In this document: piece by piece, positions 53,797 to 63,383 of the stretch
Numbering within the stretch: position 1 is the stretch's first letter
How the letters are laid out: each line of letters opens with the position of its first letter
Origin: Actinomadura sp. WMMA1423
Lineage (GTDB): Bacteria; Actinomycetota; Actinomycetes; Streptosporangiales; Streptosporangiaceae
NCBI RefSeq assembly: GCF_006547145.1
Contig: NZ_CP041244.1
Coordinates: 9,362,001 to 9,426,000, forward strand
DNA length: 64,000 bases
Direction of reading: 5' to 3'
The notes under the pieces: model-generated
The model's input: only the letters and a program-made list of their open reading frames with translations
What the model was told of the DNA's origin: nothing
Database searches by the model: none
Made by a program: the position numbers and the translations under genes

Positions 53797-56463
53797 ATGA
53801 CGACCACACATTCGAGGCGGCGCCGGGCCGCCAGGCGGGCGGTCGCGGTGCTTGCGGCGGGCGCCGCGATCGCCGCGGGCGCCGCCGTCCCGGCGCCCGC
53901 GCGGGCCGACCGCGCGCCGGCGGGCTGCGCCGACCGCACCGCGACGCGGCGGGCACTGGAACGCATGACCGGGACGCACGAGCTCACCGGCGCGGCGGTG
54001 CGCGTCGACGACCCGGCGTGCGGGACGTGGACGGCCGGGAGCGGGGTGGCCGACCGCCGCACCGGGCGCCCGATGCGGGCGGACCTGCGGGTGCGGGTCG
54101 CCAGCGTCACCAAGACGTTCACGGCGGTGACCCTGCTCCAGCTGGCCCGGGAGGGCCGCGTCTCGCTCGACGCCCCGGTCGAGCGCTACCTGCCGGGCCT
54201 GATCGACCGGGGCGGCTACGACGGCCACAAGATCACCGTGCGGAGCCTGCTGCGGCACACCAGCGGCCTGCCCGACCACATGGACACCTTCGCGGGGCCG
54301 GAGGAGTTCCGCGACAAGCACTTCGAGCCCGAGGAACTGGTCGAGCGGGCACTGACGCTCCCGCACCCGGGCCCCGGGTGGCACTACTCCACCACCAACT
54401 ACGTCGTCGCCGGGCTCATCGCGGAGAAGGCGAGCGGCCACAGCCTGGAGGACGAGGTCCGGCGCCGGATCGTCCGGCCGCTGCGGCTGCGCGACACGTA
54501 CTGGCCGGGCGACGAGACGCGGATCAGGGGAGCGCACGCGCGCGGCTACGTGCGCGAGGAGCGCGACGGGGCCGTCCGGTGGGACGACTTCACCGAGATG
54601 AACACGACCGTGGCCTGGGCCGGCGGCGCACTGATCTCCAGCCCGCGGGACCTGAACGCCTTCTTCGGCGCGCTGATGGGCGGCCGCCTGCTGCCCCCGG
54701 CGATGCTCGCCCAGATGAAGCAGACCGTTCCGGCCGACCCCGACCGCATCTGGGAGGGCGCGGCCTACGGCCTCGGCCTGATCGGGACCCCGCTGCGCTG
54801 CGGCGGCACCTGGTGGGGGCACGCCGGCGGCATCGAGAGCTACGTCACCGTCTCGGGGGTCGCCCCGTCCGGACGCCGCGTGACGGTCGACCTCAACGAG
54901 AACCCGTCCACCAAGGAGGCGTTCGACGACCAGATGAGGCTCGTCGAGACGGCCTTCTGCGACGGGGCCGCCAAGCCGGGCGCAGCACCCGCCGCCGGGC
55001 TCTCCGCCGCACCGGCCGCTTACACCTCCGGGAAGGGCGGACTCGCTCGCTTCTACCGCCAGCGGCTGGACTGGAAGGCGTGCACGCTCGGCCCCGGCGA
55101 CGGGACCGGCAAGGAGCTCGACGAGGCGGGCGCGAGGTGCGCCGGCGTCACCGTCCCGCTCGACTACCGCCGCCCGGACGGCCGCACCATCACCATCGCG
55201 ATCTCCCGGCTGAAGGCCTCCGACCCGGCCCACCGCATCGGGACGATGATCCTCAACGGCGGCGGCCCGGGACCGGCGATCGACATGCCGCCCTACATGC
55301 GCTCCGTCATGGGGAAGGCCGGCCCGCGCTACGACCTGGTGGGGATGGACCCCCGCTCGCTCGGGCGCAGCGCCGGGGTCGACTGCGGCTGGCCCTCGGG
55401 GACCTGGATCAGGTCGGCGGGGGAGAGCCGCCGCTCCTTCGACCGGGCCACCGCGTTCGCCAAGGACCTGGCGGGCCGGTGCGCGCGGACGGACTCCGGC
55501 GTCCTGCAGCACGTCAGCACGCGCAACATCGCCCGCGACATGGACATCGTCCGGGGCGCCCTCGGCGAGCGGAAGGTCTCCTACAACGGCGCGTCCTACG
55601 GAACCTACCTCGGTTCGGTGTACGCGACGATGTTCCCGGGCCGCCTCGACCGCGTCATCCTCGACAGCTCGGTCGACCCGACCGGCTACGGCCCGCGGCT
55701 GCTGGCGGGCGCCGAAGGCGCCAACGACCACGCGCTCGGCGCGTGGGCGGCGTGGGCGGCGAGGCGCGACGCGGCCTACGGCCTCGGCGGCACTCGCGCC
55801 GAGGTCCTCGGGACCGTGCGCGCGCTCGTCAGGGCCGCCGCGGAGAAGCCCCTCGCCGTCGGGAAGTACCGCGTGGACGACACGGTGCTGCCCGACGTGC
55901 TGTTCGACAATCTCGGCACCGACGAGGACCAGCCCAGGGACGTGCTGGCGCGGTCGCTGCGCGTCTTCGCCAAGGCGGCGGCGGGGCAGAGCGTCCAGCC
56001 GACCGAGGAACTGGACGACGAACTGGCGTTCCTGCTCACCGGCGCCGAGTCGGTGTACGGGAGCGGCCAGAGCGCCATCATCTGCGGCGACGCCGCCGCG
56101 CCGCGCGACCCGGAGTCGTACCGGCGCGACATCGAGCGGAACCGGGCGGCCAGCCCGCTGTTCGCGCCGCTGACCCGCAACGTCAACCCGTGCGCGTTCT
56201 GGCCGGTACGGCCGGCCGAGCGGCCGACCGAGGTCGGGGGGCGCCTGCCCGCGCTGATGGTGGCCGCCACCGGTGACACGCGGACCACCTACCCCAGCAA
56301 CCAGGCGCTGCACCGGCTGCTGCGCGGATCGCGGATGGTCACGCTGGACGCCGACGTCCACGCGCCCTACCAGCGCGGCTACCCGAACTCCTGCGTCATG
56401 GAGACCGTCAACGACTACCTGCTGACCGGTCGCCTGCCCGCGCGGGACTTCACCTGCGACTGA
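53797..56463 (+). CDS. Secreted fusion of a serine beta-lactamase-like hydrolase and a TAP-like alpha/beta hydrolase
   Basis: 888 residues. A basic signal peptide runs to about residue 37 (ARA-D). Residues about 45-390 form a penicillin-binding/class C-type domain: Ser103-Val-Thr-Lys106, Tyr197-Ser-Thr199 (R61-type enzymes have YSN), and His342-Ala-Gly344. Residues about 415-888 form a tripeptidyl-aminopeptidase-like alpha/beta hydrolase: NGGGPG oxyanion region at about 487, nucleophile Ser600 in GASYG, and a C-terminal TAP-like cap with Cys-rich ends. D-alanyl carboxypeptidase and TAP domains are normally separate proteins. The product could trim cell-wall or extracellular peptides. It is divergent from the second histidine kinase gene. 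Confidence 0.85.
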   Translation: MTTTHSRRRRAARRAVAVLAAGAAIAAGAAVPAPARADRAPAGCADRTATRRALERMTGTHELTGAAVRVDDPACGTWTAGSGVADRRTGRPMRADLRVRVASVTKTFTAVTLLQLAREGRVSLDAPVERYLPGLIDRGGYDGHKITVRSLLRHTSGLPDHMDTFAGPEEFRDKHFEPEELVERALTLPHPGPGWHYSTTNYVVAGLIAEKASGHSLEDEVRRRIVRPLRLRDTYWPGDETRIRGAHARGYVREERDGAVRWDDFTEMNTTVAWAGGALISSPRDLNAFFGALMGGRLLPPAMLAQMKQTVPADPDRIWEGAAYGLGLIGTPLRCGGTWWGHAGGIESYVTVSGVAPSGRRVTVDLNENPSTKEAFDDQMRLVETAFCDGAAKPGAAPAAGLSAAPAAYTSGKGGLARFYRQRLDWKACTLGPGDGTGKELDEAGARCAGVTVPLDYRRPDGRTITIAISRLKASDPAHRIGTMILNGGGPGPAIDMPPYMRSVMGKAGPRYDLVGMDPRSLGRSAGVDCGWPSGTWIRSAGESRRSFDRATAFAKDLAGRCARTDSGVLQHVSTRNIARDMDIVRGALGERKVSYNGASYGTYLGSVYATMFPGRLDRVILDSSVDPTGYGPRLLAGAEGANDHALGAWAAWAARRDAAYGLGGTRAEVLGTVRALVRAAAEKPLAVGKYRVDDTVLPDVLFDNLGTDEDQPRDVLARSLRVFAKAAAGQSVQPTEELDDELAFLLTGAESVYGSGQSAIICGDAAAPRDPESYRRDIERNRAASPLFAPLTRNVNPCAFWPVRPAERPTEVGGRLPALMVAATGDTRTTYPSNQALHRLLRGSRMVTLDADVHAPYQRGYPNSCVMETVNDYLLTGRLPARDFTCD

Positions 56464-56544
56464 GGCGGCGCGCTCTCCAGCCGGAGGCGCCGGGCCGGGC
56501 CACCCGAGGAGCGGGCGGCCCGGCCCGGCGCCGTCGCGGTCCCG

Positions 56545-56877
56545 TCAGCCGGACTTGGCCACGGTGAGCAGCACGGCCGAGTCCTCCAGCGCCTCCAGGC
56601 CGTGCCGCGCGTCCGGAATGATCAGCAGGTCGCCGGCGATGCCGTCCCAGGCGTCCTCGCCGGCGACCAGCCGGACGCGCCCGTGCATGACCAGGACCGT
56701 CGCCTCGCCCGGGCTCTCGTGCTCGGCCAGCGCCGTGCCCGCCGTCATGGCGATCAGCGTCTGGCGCAGGACGTGCTCGTGCCCGCCGTACACCGTGTCG
56801 GCGCTGCGGCCGGTCGAGGCCGCGGCGGCGCGCTTCATCAGGTCCCGTACCCGTGCGTCCAGCGAGAGCTTCTGCAT
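56545..56877 (-). CDS. Cupin-domain protein
   Basis: 110 residues with a single cupin barrel. Motif 1 carries LAEHESPGEATVLVMHGRV, and motif 2 is IAGDLLIIPDARHGLEALE, with His and Glu ligands partly present. Small cupins of this kind bind a metal and act in detoxification or as sensors; none is defined here. The ATG is preceded by only a weak GGTGCC. It lies between the double-hydrolase gene and the L,D-transpeptidase gene, in the direction of neither operon partner. Confidence 0.75.
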   Translation of the reverse strand: MQKLSLDARVRDLMKRAAAASTGRSADTVYGGHEHVLRQTLIAMTAGTALAEHESPGEATVLVMHGRVRLVAGEDAWDGIAGDLLIIPDARHGLEALEDSAVLLTVAKSG

Positions 56878-56919
56878 GGCACCAAGTGTGCCAGCGGCGT
56901 CCCCGGCGGCGCCGCCGGG

Positions 56920-58122
56920 TCAGGTGAGCGGCGCGCCCGTCACCGGCCTGCCCAGGGCGCTGCCCGCCAGCCAGCCGTCCCAGGACTTCGCCCACGGCGT
57001 CGGTCCGTTCCCGAACTGGAGCTGCCGCGTGGTGCCCGTCACCTTCACCACGTCGCCCCGGTTGGTGAAGTCGTAGAACCACTTGGCGTCGCTCGGGGAG
57101 GCGTTCACGCAGCCGTGGCTGACGTTGTCGTTGCCCTGCGCGTCGGTGGACCACGGCGCCGAGTGGACGAACGTCCCGCTGTAGGTGAGGCGGACGTTCC
57201 ACTTCGTCGGAATGCGGTACTCGCCGGGGTCGCCGGTGGTGGCCGAGTCCATCACGATGTGCGCCGCCTTCTCCTGCGCGATCATCGTTCCGCTGTAGCT
57301 GTCGTGGCCCGGCTTGCCGAGGCTGACCTTCATCGTGCGGACCGTCCGGCCGCCGTCGGTCACGGTCGCGCGGTGCTTCTTGGCGTCGACGGTGGTGATG
57401 TGCCGCGGCCCCACGGTGAAGCCGACGCTGCGGTCCTTCATGCCGTACAGGCCCTCGCCCGCCTTCAGCCCCGCCAGGTGCGCGACGACCTTCACCTTCT
57501 GCCCCGACGGCCAGTAGTCGCGGGGCCGGAAGTCGACCTCCTTGTCGCTGACCCAGTACCAGGCGCCCTCGACCGGCTTGGACATGCGGACCTCGAGGGC
57601 CCTCTCCACCGCCGCCTTGCCGTCCTTGGTGGCGACCGGCCTGGACAGCAGCAGTTGCACGGGCATGCCGACGCCGACGGTCTCGCCGTCCAGCGGCGAC
57701 ATGCCGCTCTCCAGCTTCTTCTGCGGCGTCAGGGTCGTGAACGTCGACGTCGCGGTGGTCTCCTTGCCGCCGTCACCGGTTCCCTTCGCGGTGACCGTGT
57801 ACGTCGTGGACGGCCGCAGGTTCCACGACGACTTCCACGACCTGCCGTCTGAGGCGAGCTTCCCCTCGGCCTTCGCGCCCTTCTTGCCGTAGGTGAGGGT
57901 GACGCTGGTCAGCTTGCCCTTCTCCGCCGTCACGGTGACGGGCTTGTCGGGAGCTGCCAGTTTCGTCCCGGTCGCGGGTGTGATGGCGAGCTTCACCGCG
58001 TCCTCGGCTCTGCCGCCGCCGTCGCCCTTCCCGCCACCGCCCCCGGAGGAGCAGCCCGCCGCGGCGATCATCGCCGCCCCGATGACCGCCGCACTCGCCG
58101 TCCCGGTCCGACCCTTGAGCAC
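56920..58122 (-). CDS. L,D-transpeptidase lipoprotein (Ig-like plus YkuD)
   Basis: 400 residues. A short signal with lipobox AAGC (Cys near residue 24) is followed by a Gly/Lys linker. Two Ig-like modules follow (residues about 45-245). The YkuD catalytic domain has HIVMDSATTG, the conserved His of TFVHSAPW, and the active-site SHGCVNASPSDAKWFYD (Cys at about 345). It forms 3-3 peptidoglycan cross-links, as in mycobacterial LdtMt enzymes. The GTG at 58122 follows GAGGAG at a good spacing. The C-terminal tail wraps the barrel as in that family. Confidence 0.92.
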   Translation of the reverse strand: MLKGRTGTASAAVIGAAMIAAAGCSSGGGGGKGDGGGRAEDAVKLAITPATGTKLAAPDKPVTVTAEKGKLTSVTLTYGKKGAKAEGKLASDGRSWKSSWNLRPSTTYTVTAKGTGDGGKETTATSTFTTLTPQKKLESGMSPLDGETVGVGMPVQLLLSRPVATKDGKAAVERALEVRMSKPVEGAWYWVSDKEVDFRPRDYWPSGQKVKVVAHLAGLKAGEGLYGMKDRSVGFTVGPRHITTVDAKKHRATVTDGGRTVRTMKVSLGKPGHDSYSGTMIAQEKAAHIVMDSATTGDPGEYRIPTKWNVRLTYSGTFVHSAPWSTDAQGNDNVSHGCVNASPSDAKWFYDFTNRGDVVKVTGTTRQLQFGNGPTPWAKSWDGWLAGSALGRPVTGAPLT

Positions 58123-58251
58123 CTGAGAACTCCTCACGCTCGACGCGGGTTTTCCCTTGGTTAGGGTATGCACGCTTTCGGGCGGGGCATGCGGAAGCAC
58201 CGCTGCCGTTCAGTCTTCTCCCAGGTGTACGGGCCTTTCCTCATGCCGGGT

Positions 58252-59025
58252 TCACGGGGAGGTGAAGCCCCCCGCATCCGGCGGCAGCTCGGACGCGGCG
58301 GCCCGGTCCAGCAGGAAGAGGGTCCGGCTCCTCCCGCGGGCCCCGGCGCACGGGACCTGGAACGGGTCCGCGTCAGGGGACAGCCCGCGCGCGACGGCCT
58401 TCGCCTTGGACTCGCCCGCCGCGAGCACCCACACCTCGTCCGCGGCGCGCAGGGACGGGAACGTGAGCGAGAGCCGGGTCGGCGGCGGTTTCGGGGCGCC
58501 GCGCACCGCCGCCACCGCGCCCTCGTCGCGCAGCGCCGGCATCTCCGGGAACAGCGACGCCACGTGCGCGTCGGGCCCGACGCCCAGCATCAGCACGTCG
58601 AAGGACGGCACGGGGCCGCCGCCGGCGGCGGCCCCGAGCTCGGCGGCGTAGCGCTCGGCCGCGGCGTCGGGGTCGTCCCCGTCCGGGCCGTCCGCCGCCG
58701 GCATCGCGTGCACCCGGGCCGGGTCGAGCGGGACGCGGTCGAGCAGCGCCTCCCGCGCCCCCGTCTCGTTGCGCTCCGGGTCGCCCGCCGGAAGGAAACG
58801 CTCGTCGCCCCACCACACGTCGAGCCGGCCCCAGTCGACCGCGTCGCGGGCGCCGGAGGCGGCCAGCGCGGCGAGCACCGCCGTGCCGACGCCGCCGCCG
58901 GTGAGCACCACCGACGCCGAGCCCCGCGCCGCCTGGGCGTCGGCGATCCGGGTCACCAGCCGGGCCGCGGCCGCCTCGGCGAGCAGGGCCTGGTCGCGGT
59001 GGACCAGGACGGCCGGGGGAGTCAC
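58252..59025 (-). CDS. pgl: 6-phosphogluconolactonase
   Basis: 257 residues, DevB type. It hydrolyses 6-phosphogluconolactone, the second step of the oxidative pentose phosphate pathway. Motifs are VVLTGGGVGTAVLAALA, WWGDERFLPAGDPERN and VLMLGVGPDAHVASLFP. The GTG overlaps the opcA stop (GTGA), so it is coupled. It is the last gene of the pgi-zwf-opcA-pgl operon. The L,D-transpeptidase gene lies 129 bases further on in the same direction and is probably separate. Confidence 0.93.
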   Translation of the reverse strand: MTPPAVLVHRDQALLAEAAAARLVTRIADAQAARGSASVVLTGGGVGTAVLAALAASGARDAVDWGRLDVWWGDERFLPAGDPERNETGAREALLDRVPLDPARVHAMPAADGPDGDDPDAAAERYAAELGAAAGGGPVPSFDVLMLGVGPDAHVASLFPEMPALRDEGAVAAVRGAPKPPPTRLSLTFPSLRAADEVWVLAAGESKAKAVARGLSPDADPFQVPCAGARGRSRTLFLLDRAAASELPPDAGGFTSP

Positions 59026-60098
59026 GAGTCCCCCGACTTGCCGCGCCCCTTGCGCGCCGGCTGCCTGCCCGTCGCCTGCTTCTTGGCGGGTTCGGACTTG
59101 GCGGTCTCGGACTTGGCCGTCTCGGTCTTGGCGGCGTCGGGCGTCGCCGACACCGGCTCGCTCGCCACGCCGGGCTTCTGCGTCCCGCCCGCGAGGTCCT
59201 TGGCGAACCGGGCGGCGGCGTCGCGGTAGACCTCGTCGGGGTCGAGGCGCCGCAGCTCCTCGGCCAGCAGCTCCGCCATCGGCCGCCGCACCAGCGACAC
59301 CTGCCGGTCGGGCTGGCCCGGACGGCACAGCGTCGCGACCCGGCCGTCCGGGCGGTCGATCACGAGGTCGCCGCTCGTCGTCACCAGCCGGACGCCGGTG
59401 ATGCCGGGGCCCTCGGAGACCGTCCGGTCCACCGGGACGCCGAGGCGGACCGACAGCCACGCGGCCAGCAGCTCCGCGCTCGGGGAGTCCGGCTCGGCCA
59501 TCACCTCGCCGGCGGTGATCTCGTCGTGCTCCTGGTCGAGCGCGGCGGCCAGCAGCGAGCGCCAGGAGGTCAGCCGCGTCCAGGTGAAGTCGGTGTCGCC
59601 GGGCCGGTAGCCCTCGGCGAGCTGGGCCAGGGTCCCGAGCCGGTCGCGCGCCGCGTAGGCGTCGGTCACCCGGCGCTGCGCCAGCCGGCCGAGCGGGTCC
59701 TTGGCCGGGACCTTCGGCACCTTGCCGCCGGGCCACCACGTCACCACCGGGGTGTCGGGCATCAGCAGCGGCACGACGACGGAGTCGGCGTGCTCGGCCA
59801 GCGGCCCGTACATGCGCAGCAGCACCGTCTCGCCGGGGCCGGTCTCGCCCATGCGGATCTCGGCGTCGAGCCGCGACGAGCCGCCCCGCGGGTCGCGGGA
59901 GATGACGGTCAGCACCCGGCAGGGGTGCTCGCGCGCCGCCTCGGTCGCGGCGCGCACCGCGTCGTACTGCGCCGACTCGTCCGTCACGATGATCAGAGTG
60001 AGCACCATGCCGACGGCCGGGCCGCCCATCAGGTGCCGCGACTGCGTGAGCGCGTCCTGGATCTTGCGGGTCGTCGTGCCGGTCAGATCGATGTTCAT
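59022..60098 (-). CDS. opcA: OpcA, glucose-6-phosphate dehydrogenase assembly protein
   Basis: 358 residues. OpcA is an actinobacterial and cyanobacterial protein needed for full activity of Zwf. It begins IDLTGTTTRKIQDALTQSR and contains TPVVTWWPGGKVPKVPAKD and CRVLTVISRDPRGGSSRLD. The C-terminal about 50 residues are a Lys/Thr/Glu/Ala repeat region (KTETAKSETAKSEPAKK) followed by a basic tail, which looks unstructured. It starts directly after the zwf stop with no gap and overlaps pgl by four bases. Confidence 0.95.
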   Translation of the reverse strand: MNIDLTGTTTRKIQDALTQSRHLMGGPAVGMVLTLIIVTDESAQYDAVRAATEAAREHPCRVLTVISRDPRGGSSRLDAEIRMGETGPGETVLLRMYGPLAEHADSVVVPLLMPDTPVVTWWPGGKVPKVPAKDPLGRLAQRRVTDAYAARDRLGTLAQLAEGYRPGDTDFTWTRLTSWRSLLAAALDQEHDEITAGEVMAEPDSPSAELLAAWLSVRLGVPVDRTVSEGPGITGVRLVTTSGDLVIDRPDGRVATLCRPGQPDRQVSLVRRPMAELLAEELRRLDPDEVYRDAAARFAKDLAGGTQKPGVASEPVSATPDAAKTETAKSETAKSEPAKKQATGRQPARKGRGKSGDS

Positions 60099-61625
60099 CT
60101 AGAGCCGCCTCCAGGTTCGGCCGTCCCGCGCCATCAGCTCGTCGGCGCTGTCGGGCCCGTAGCCGCCGGACTTGTACTGGTCGAGCCCGCCGCGGCTCGC
60201 CCAGTACTCCTCGATCGGGTCGAGGATCTTCCAGGACAGCTCGACCTCCTCCTGCCGGGGGAACAGCGGCGGATCGCCGATCAGCACGTCCAGCAGCAGC
60301 CGCTCGTACGCCTCGGGCGAGGCCTCGGTGAACGACTCGCCGTAGGCGAAGTCCATGTTCACGTCGCGGATCTCCATCGAGGTGCCGGGCACCTTCGAGC
60401 CGAACCGGACCGTGATGCCCTCGTCCGGCTGCACCCGCATCACCAGGGCGTTCTGCCCGAGCTCCTCGGTGTCGGTGTGCGAGAACGGCAGGTGCGGCGC
60501 CTTCTGGAACACCATCGCCACCTCCGTCACCCGGCGGCTCAGCCGCTTGCCGGTGCGCAGGTAGAACGGCACGCCCGCCCACCGGCGGTTGTCGATGTCC
60601 AGCTTGACCGCGGCGTAGGTCTCGGTGCGCGAGTCGGCGGGGATGCCCTCCTCCTCGAGGTAGCCCCGGACGCTCACGCCGCCCTGCCAGCCCGCCGCGT
60701 ACTGCCCGCGCGCGGTGGAGCGGGCCAGGTCGCCCCGCACCCGGACCGAGGAAAGGATCTTGGCCTTCTCGGCGCGGACCGCGTCGGCGCCGAAGGACGT
60801 CGGCTCCTCCATCGCCGTGAGCGCCAGCAGCTGCAGCAGGTGGTTCTGGATGACGTCGCGGGCGGCGCCGATGCCGTCGTAGTACCCGGCCCGGCCGCCG
60901 ATCCCGATGTCCTCGGCCATCGTGATCTGCACGTGGTCGACGAAGGAGCGGTTCCAGATCGGCTCGAACATCGTGTTGGCGAACCGCAGGGCCAGGATGT
61001 TCTGCACCGTCTCCTTGCCGAGGTAGTGGTCGATCCGGAAGATCGCCTCCTCGGGGAACACGCGGTGCACGGTGTCGTTCAGCTCCAGCGCGGTCTTCAG
61101 GTCCCGGCCGAACGGCTTCTCGATGACGACCCGGCGCCAGGAGCCCTCCTCGCGGTCGGCGAGCCCGCTGCGCTGCAGCTGCTCGACGACCTCCGGGAAG
61201 AACTTCGGCGGGATCGACAGGTAGAACGCGTAGTTGCCGCCCGTGCCGCGGCTCTCGTCCAGCTCCTTGACCGCCATCGCCAGCGCGTCGAACGCGCCCG
61301 GGTCGCTGAACTCGCCGGGGACGAAGTGCATGCCCTCCATGAGGTGCGTCCACACGTCCTCGCGGAACGGGGTCCGCGCGTGGGCCTTGACCGACTCGTA
61401 GGCGATCTGGCGGAAGTCCTCGTTCTCCCAGTCGCGCCGGGCGAACCCCACCAGGGAGAAGCCCGGCGGCAGCAGCCCCCGGTTCGCCAGGTCGTAGATC
61501 GCCGGGAGGAGCTTCTTGCGCGACAGGTCCCCGGTGACCCCGAACAGCACGAGCACGCATGGCCCGGCCACCCGCGGCAGGCGCTTGTCCCGCGGGTCGC
61601 GGAGCGGATTGGCTGGGTTGGTCAC
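60099..61625 (-). CDS. zwf: Glucose-6-phosphate 1-dehydrogenase
   Basis: 508 residues. It oxidises glucose 6-phosphate to 6-phosphogluconolactone with NADP. The Rossmann motif VLFGVTGDLSRKKLLPA is near residue 25, the active-site RIDHYLGKE near residue 205, and IEKPFGRDL before it. The GTG is preceded by GAGGGGG at a good distance. Transcription probably starts upstream among pgi genes or in its 144-base leader, which carries a 15-bp tandem repeat. Confidence 0.97.
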   Translation of the reverse strand: MTNPANPLRDPRDKRLPRVAGPCVLVLFGVTGDLSRKKLLPAIYDLANRGLLPPGFSLVGFARRDWENEDFRQIAYESVKAHARTPFREDVWTHLMEGMHFVPGEFSDPGAFDALAMAVKELDESRGTGGNYAFYLSIPPKFFPEVVEQLQRSGLADREEGSWRRVVIEKPFGRDLKTALELNDTVHRVFPEEAIFRIDHYLGKETVQNILALRFANTMFEPIWNRSFVDHVQITMAEDIGIGGRAGYYDGIGAARDVIQNHLLQLLALTAMEEPTSFGADAVRAEKAKILSSVRVRGDLARSTARGQYAAGWQGGVSVRGYLEEEGIPADSRTETYAAVKLDIDNRRWAGVPFYLRTGKRLSRRVTEVAMVFQKAPHLPFSHTDTEELGQNALVMRVQPDEGITVRFGSKVPGTSMEIRDVNMDFAYGESFTEASPEAYERLLLDVLIGDPPLFPRQEEVELSWKILDPIEEYWASRGGLDQYKSGGYGPDSADELMARDGRTWRRL

Positions 61626-61632
61626 GTGGCCC

Positions 61633-61662
61633 CCTCTGTTCGCACTGCCTCTGATCGCACTG
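61633..61662. repeat. 15-bp tandem repeat in the zwf leader
   Basis: CCTCTGTTCGCACTG and CCTCTGATCGCACTG stand head to tail (14 of 15 bases identical), ending 7 bases before the zwf start codon region. The repeat may bind a regulator or be replication slippage. Confidence 0.7.
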
Positions 61663-61769
61663 CGCCTAGTCCGACTACTGCTGCAAGCATCCTGCCCCAA
61701 CTCGTTTCGCGGGTCCCGACTCGGAACCGCCCCCGTCCGGCCGCGGTCTCCGGTCCCCGGCTTCGGCCC

Positions 61770-63383
61770 TCATATGTCCCCTCTGGCGGTGTCGAGCAGC
61801 CGGGCCAGCCCCGCCCAGCGGTTCTGCAGGTGGAGCCGTACCACCGGGCGGCCCGCCGCGCGCGCGTCGCGGGCGTCCCCGAGCGCCCGCGCGAGCTGCA
61901 GCATGCCGAGCCCGTGGTGCCGGCCGGGGACCGGCACGTCGCGGACGACGTTCCCGGTCACCAGAAGGTAAACGCATCCGTCCGGATGATCATTTCCGCT
62001 CGCGGGCGGCCGCGCGCCCCAGCCCACCTGGACCGGGCGCCCGCAGCGGGCGGCGAGCAGCGCCGCCAGCCGGCGCACCTGCGCGCCCTGGCCGCGCGCC
62101 TCGTCCGGGTCGAGGTAGGCGGCGAGCGAGAGGTGCTCGCGCGGTCCGACCATACCGGTCAGCGCGTCCAGCAGCCCGGTGAGCCCGGCCGCGCCCGCCA
62201 GCGCCGGGACGGTCGTGTGCGCCTCGACGGCGCGGCCGGGGTCGCCGTCGGCGAACAGCGGCTCGCCGGTCCCGTCGTCCAGCGTCATCGGCGCGGGCCG
62301 CTCCGCCGAGACCAGCGGGTCGGCTCCCAGCAGGTAGGACGCCACCGCGGCCGCGTACTCCCACACGACCAGCTGCGCGGCGAGCGGACCGGCCACCGTG
62401 GCGTCGTCCTGGTGGGGGCGGCCGTCGAACGTCAGCAGGAACAGGTCGTCGGCGGGCTGCAACGGCAGGCCCCCGTCCTGGACGACCGGCGTCAGCAGGC
62501 CGCGGGCCGCCTCCTCCAGGAGCAGCGCGGCCCACCGGGCGACGCCCGGCAGCGCGGCCGGGTAGCCGCCGAGCACGGCCGTCCGCCGCCCCGCCCTGGC
62601 CGCGCCGCCGAGGACGGCGCCGAGCACGAGGCCCGGGTTGTTCTCCGGCCGCGTCAGCGACGGCAGGACGGCGGTGGCCTCCTCGAGCAGCGCCGCGACG
62701 TCGGCGCCCGCGAGCGCGGCGGGCACCAGGGCGTAGGGCGACAGCGCGCCGAACGCGGTGGGCGCCGGCGCCTCCACCAGCGCGTGCCCCGCCGCCGTCG
62801 CGTGCTCGGCCGCCGCCGCGCGCGGCTCGGCGACCGTCACGAACCGCCGCGCGACCTCGGCGGGGGACAGGTCCGCCTCCCGCAGCGCCTCCGCGAACAC
62901 CTGCCGCAGCACCTCGGTCGCCGGGTCGTCGCCCGTCACCACGAAGACCGTCCGGCCCAGCCGGTCGGGGTCCTCCCGGACGCGCAGCGGCGGACCCGGG
63001 TCCGGGCCGTCCAGCACGGCCAGCCCGCCGCGGCCGTGCGGCGCTTCGGGCCCGCGGGCGCGGACGATCAGTTCCGCGGCGCGGGCAGGGGGGCCGCCGC
63101 CGAGCAGCACCACCTCGGTCAGCCCGTCCGAGCGGGCCCGCCCGCGCAGCTCTTCGGCACGGTCCAACACCGCGCGGCCGGGGCCCGGCTGCCCGGGCCA
63201 GCACAGCGGCCGCCCCTCCACGCCGGCGGTGGCGGCCGACGGCCACAGCGAGGCGTCCTCCGAGGCGAGCCGGACGGGCACCTGGTCGATCCACAACCGG
63301 CCCAGCACCCGCTCGGCTGCCTCCTTCAGCGCCCCGCGGGCGGTGATGGCCGTCTCCCCCGAGACGACGGCGGTGAAGCTCAC
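61770..63383 (-). CDS. Degenerate glucose-6-phosphate isomerase paralogue
   Basis: 537 residues. The C-terminal two thirds match the actinobacterial Pgi form: ENNPGLVLGAVLGGAARAG, QLVVWEYAAAVASYLLGADP and the C-terminal module GWGARPPASG with LVTGNVVRDVPVPGRHHGLG. The sugar-phosphate binding loops are changed. The usual GGSSLAPE region reads GGGPPARAAE (95-104), and the serine-rich SSKSGST/ET loop reads VVTGDDPATEV (148-158). So it may be inactive as an isomerase and might serve as a scaffold. The GTG overlaps the stop of the upstream Pgi gene (63380-63383). zwf follows on the same strand. Confidence 0.75.
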   Translation of the reverse strand: MSFTAVVSGETAITARGALKEAAERVLGRLWIDQVPVRLASEDASLWPSAATAGVEGRPLCWPGQPGPGRAVLDRAEELRGRARSDGLTEVVLLGGGPPARAAELIVRARGPEAPHGRGGLAVLDGPDPGPPLRVREDPDRLGRTVFVVTGDDPATEVLRQVFAEALREADLSPAEVARRFVTVAEPRAAAAEHATAAGHALVEAPAPTAFGALSPYALVPAALAGADVAALLEEATAVLPSLTRPENNPGLVLGAVLGGAARAGRRTAVLGGYPAALPGVARWAALLLEEAARGLLTPVVQDGGLPLQPADDLFLLTFDGRPHQDDATVAGPLAAQLVVWEYAAAVASYLLGADPLVSAERPAPMTLDDGTGEPLFADGDPGRAVEAHTTVPALAGAAGLTGLLDALTGMVGPREHLSLAAYLDPDEARGQGAQVRRLAALLAARCGRPVQVGWGARPPASGNDHPDGCVYLLVTGNVVRDVPVPGRHHGLGMLQLARALGDARDARAAGRPVVRLHLQNRWAGLARLLDTARGDI

